A DNA stretch of 6,246 nt from an uncultured Collinsella sp. (GTDB taxonomy: Bacteria; Actinomycetota; Coriobacteriia; Coriobacteriales; Coriobacteriaceae), in the NCBI GenBank assembly GCA_900551015.1, contig URUI01000092.1, forward strand, positions 1-6,246, read 5' to 3'. Positions 4,566-6,246 of the stretch are shown here, in pieces; position 1 is the first letter of the stretch, and each line of letters opens with the position of its first letter. The notes beneath the pieces are model-generated. The model saw only the letters and a list, made by a program, of their open reading frames with translations. It made no database searches and was not told the origin of the DNA. The position numbers and the translations under genes were made by a program.

Positions 4566-5842
4566 TAATCGAGTCCGGAGAATGAGGGGTATGCGCTCTC
4601 GCCGTGCTGACTCGCATCCAGGCCCAGCGCCTCGTCGGCCTCGTCCACACGCAGGCTGCCGTGGAACAGTGCCTTGACCACCGCGGCGATCACCAAGTCG
4701 AGCACCAGCACAATAACGACCGTCACCACAATGCCCAGAACCTGCGAGACAAGCAGCGACACGTCGCCCGTGTAGAACAGGCCACCCTTACCGGTCCACG
4801 AAAGCTCCGGCACACAGAACAGGCCCGTGAGCACGCCGCCCAAGATGCCGCCAATGCCGTGGCAGCCAAACGCGTCGAGCGCGTCGTCGTAGCCAAACTT
4901 GGTCTTGAGATGGCTGATAGCCAGGTAGCAGACGGGCGATACGATCAGGCCCATAACCAGCGCCGCCCACGGCTCGACAAAGCCCGCACCCGGCGTAACC
5001 ACCACAAGGCCCGCAACCAAACCGGTGCTAGCACCCACCAGCGTGGGACGACCGGTGTGCACGCGCTCGACGACAAGCCACGAGACCATGCCCGCCGCGC
5101 TGGCCGTCACGGTGTTGAGGATGGAGAGCGCCGCCACGGCGTCGGCCTTAAACTCGCTGCCACCGTTAAAGCCAAACCAGCCAAACCAAAGCAGGCCGGC
5201 GCCCAGCGCCACAAACGGCACGTTATGCGGACGGTAGCTCATCATGCCAAAGCCGCGACGACGGCCGAGCATTAAGCAGAGAATCAGGCCCGTGAGACCG
5301 GACGAAATGTGTACCACGTCGCCGCCGGCAAAGTCGAGCGCGCCGATGATGTCGCCGATAAAGGAGCCATCGCCGCCCCAAACCATGTGGGCGAGCGGCG
5401 CATAGACCACAAGCAGCCAAATGCCCAGGAAGGCCGTCATGGCACCAAACTTAACGCGACCGGCCAGGCTGCCCGTGACGATAGCGGCGGTGATCATGGC
5501 AAACGCCATCTGGAAGGCGATGTTGATGATCTGAGGGTAGACGGCACCGTCCACAGCATTGCCCTCGGCCGCCTGCAGCACCTGGTTGAGCACCGGCAGG
5601 CACAGCAGCTGGTCAAGGCCTCCAATAAACGGGCTGGAACCGTCGCCGCCGTAGGCCAGCGACCAGCCGGCAACAATCCACAGCACACCAACCAGGCCAA
5701 TGGCGCCAAAGCACATAAGCATGGTGTTGATGACATTTTTGCGCCTGGACAGGCCGCCATAGAAAAACGCCAGACCCGGTGTCATTAAAAACACGAGCAT
5801 GGTGCAGATGAGCATAAACGTTGTCGATCCCGTATCGTACAT
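4565..5842 (-). CDS. amtB: Ammonium transporter AmtB
   Basis: This is a 425-residue Amt/Rh-family channel with about 11 transmembrane helices that forms a trimer and conducts ammonium/ammonia. The pore twin histidines are His178 (in DFAGGDVVHISSG) and His328 (in DAFGCHGIGGILGG). Asp170 matches the conserved structural aspartate, and the extracellular gate phenylalanine region is FQMAFAMITAAIVTG (about 110-124). WFGWFGFNGGSE (219-230) and an N-terminal TPGLAFFYGGL (21-31) are further family signatures. I chose ATG 5842 because GGGGGAG lies 3 nt upstream and the first helix starts right after it. ATGs at 5881 and 5899 would add a polar extension lacking a ribosome site. A short polar C-terminal tail follows the last helix, the usual GlnK docking area. 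glnK is next downstream, the standard amtB-glnK pairing. Upstream lie phased GAAAC half-sites suggesting nitrogen control. Confidence 0.96.
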   Translation of the reverse strand: MYDTGSTTFMLICTMLVFLMTPGLAFFYGGLSRRKNVINTMLMCFGAIGLVGVLWIVAGWSLAYGGDGSSPFIGGLDQLLCLPVLNQVLQAAEGNAVDGAVYPQIINIAFQMAFAMITAAIVTGSLAGRVKFGAMTAFLGIWLLVVYAPLAHMVWGGDGSFIGDIIGALDFAGGDVVHISSGLTGLILCLMLGRRRGFGMMSYRPHNVPFVALGAGLLWFGWFGFNGGSEFKADAVAALSILNTVTASAAGMVSWLVVERVHTGRPTLVGASTGLVAGLVVVTPGAGFVEPWAALVMGLIVSPVCYLAISHLKTKFGYDDALDAFGCHGIGGILGGVLTGLFCVPELSWTGKGGLFYTGDVSLLVSQVLGIVVTVVIVLVLDLVIAAVVKALFHGSLRVDEADEALGLDASQHGESAYPSFSGLD

Positions 5843-5916
5843 TCGCTCCCCCTTGGTCGCATGGACGTTGTCGGCGCCCATAATGCGGCCGAGGGGCAAC
5901 TGGTGTAGACCAGATA

Positions 5917-5934
5917 CGGCGTTGTTAAACGCCG
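5917..5934. repeat. Small palindrome in the amtB upstream region
   Basis: CGGCGTT at 5917-5923 and AACGCCG at 5928-5934 form a perfect 7-bp inverted repeat with a 4-nt centre, about 75-92 bp before the amtB start. It may lie in the promoter or leader. No confident -35/-10 pair could be assigned; TCGACA and TTAACA hexamers occur nearby on the minus strand but lack good partners. Role unknown. Confidence 0.4.
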
Positions 5935-5966
5935 CGTTGTCGAATGGAAACGGTGCCGCAATCTTG

Positions 5967-6004
5967 GAAACGGCGCGGCAACGGGCGCGAAACGAACGGG
6001 AAAC
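5967..6004. promoter_or_regulatory. Phased half-sites resembling an actinobacterial GlnR box upstream of amtB
   Basis: On the plus strand the pattern GAAAC-N6-GCAAC-N6-GAAAC-N6-GAAAC places four half-sites at exact 11-bp intervals (5967, 5978, 5989, 6000). Actinobacterial GlnR, an OmpR-type regulator, binds tandem GTnAC-N6-GAAAC units with this same 11-bp spacing, and amtB-glnK is one of its classic targets. A further GAAAC at 5947 is 20 bp away and so slightly out of register. The site lies about 125-160 bp before the amtB start codon, plausible for an activator. The match is by pattern; whether this lineage has GlnR cannot be seen here. Confidence 0.5.
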
Positions 6005-6040
6005 GTGCGAACGAGAAGGGCGCGCTTGGCCCCGCTCTGG

Positions 6041-6246
6041 CTAGCGCCGGAACAGCTCGCGGGCTCGGTCGCGGAGGTCGGTAGCTCGGATGACGCCCTC
6101 GTAGCGATTGATGCGCAGACGCGGGAAGGCGTTAAAGAAGCGTAGGTCGCGGCGGCTGAGTGATACGCTCGGCACCGGACGGCTCATGCGCTTGCCGGCA
6201 AGGCGACGACTGAGCGACGGACGCGGCATGCTCGGCGCGGCATCGG
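6041..6246 (-). CDS. Unidentified arginine-rich protein, C-terminal part (runs off window)
   Basis: An open frame enters from beyond the right edge and ends at TAG 6043-6041. No stop occurs in the 68 codons visible. An internal ATG at 6229 has no ribosome site, so I read this as the C-terminus of a longer protein. The last 62 residues hold 17 arginines and few acids, with segments such as RRLAGKRMSRP and FNAFPRLRINRYEGVIR. It ends in a probable short helix, ATDLRDRARELFRR. No transmembrane segment or known motif is visible. This could be a basic cytoplasmic tail, for example one binding nucleic acid or membrane, but I do not recognise the family. No convincing terminator lies between it and the amtB regulatory region. 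Confidence 0.5.
   Translation of the reverse strand, partial: DAAPSMPRPSLSRRLAGKRMSRPVPSVSLSRRDLRFFNAFPRLRINRYEGVIRATDLRDRARELFRR

Noticed and set aside
4604..5275. 223-codon plus-strand open frame
   Set aside because: Antisense to amtB; the translation is rich in His, Arg and Gln with no motif, typical of a shadow frame.
5843..5899. Longer starts for amtB at 5881 or 5899
   Set aside because: The polar extension is unlike Amt N-termini, while ATG 5842 has a strong GGGGGAG site directly upstream.
5940..5966. Sigma-54-like promoter (GGCAC on the minus strand) before amtB
   Set aside because: The second element (TTGC at the right distance) is missing, and actinobacteria generally lack sigma-54.

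Overview
The window reads as a stretch of a GC-rich actinobacterial chromosome. A Coriobacteriia member such as Collinsella is my best guess, from codon usage, protein style and the kind of palindromic intergenic repeats seen; this is recognition, not a search result. All seven genes I accept lie on the minus strand, so gene order follows falling coordinates. The long plus-strand open frames are shadows of these genes. No RNA genes, CRISPR arrays or insertion sequences were seen, and no gene-free stretch exceeds about 210 bases.

Right end to 4018: the C-terminal piece of an unidentified arginine-rich protein (6041-6246), a regulatory stretch with 11-bp-phased GAAAC-type half-sites (5967-6004), then amtB (ammonium channel) and glnK (PII signal protein). 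AmtB and GlnK form the classic ammonium uptake pair: GlnK plugs AmtB when nitrogen is plentiful. Between them sits a 208-bp intergenic region holding a ~103-bp imperfect palindrome that begins on the amtB stop codon. GlnK lacks the Tyr51 used for covalent modification in proteobacteria and classical actinobacteria.

3943 to 1918: a TetR regulator followed by an MFS exporter, each with its own transcription signals. A UUCG-loop terminator separates them, and two copies of an ACATACCG-type operator flank that terminator. The MFS gene is visibly lower in GC than its neighbours, so this may be an acquired efflux cassette.

1808 to 945: a Cof-type HAD phosphatase. Its ribosome binding site and start codon lie inside one arm of a perfect 22-bp inverted repeat (1802-1857). 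In a transcript running in from the MFS gene this would be locked in a hairpin. A possible promoter -10 in the loop would give a transcript that escapes it. A GGGAC-type palindrome follows the stop codon.

823 to 1: a second TetR regulator (TTG start, strong Shine-Dalgarno) with palindromes over its likely promoter, and an 11-nt gap to the start of an unidentified gene that leaves the window.

The strongest leads are the start-codon-sequestering inverted repeat, the amtB-glnK intergenic palindrome, the phased nitrogen-regulator-like box upstream of amtB, and the PII protein without its modification tyrosine.
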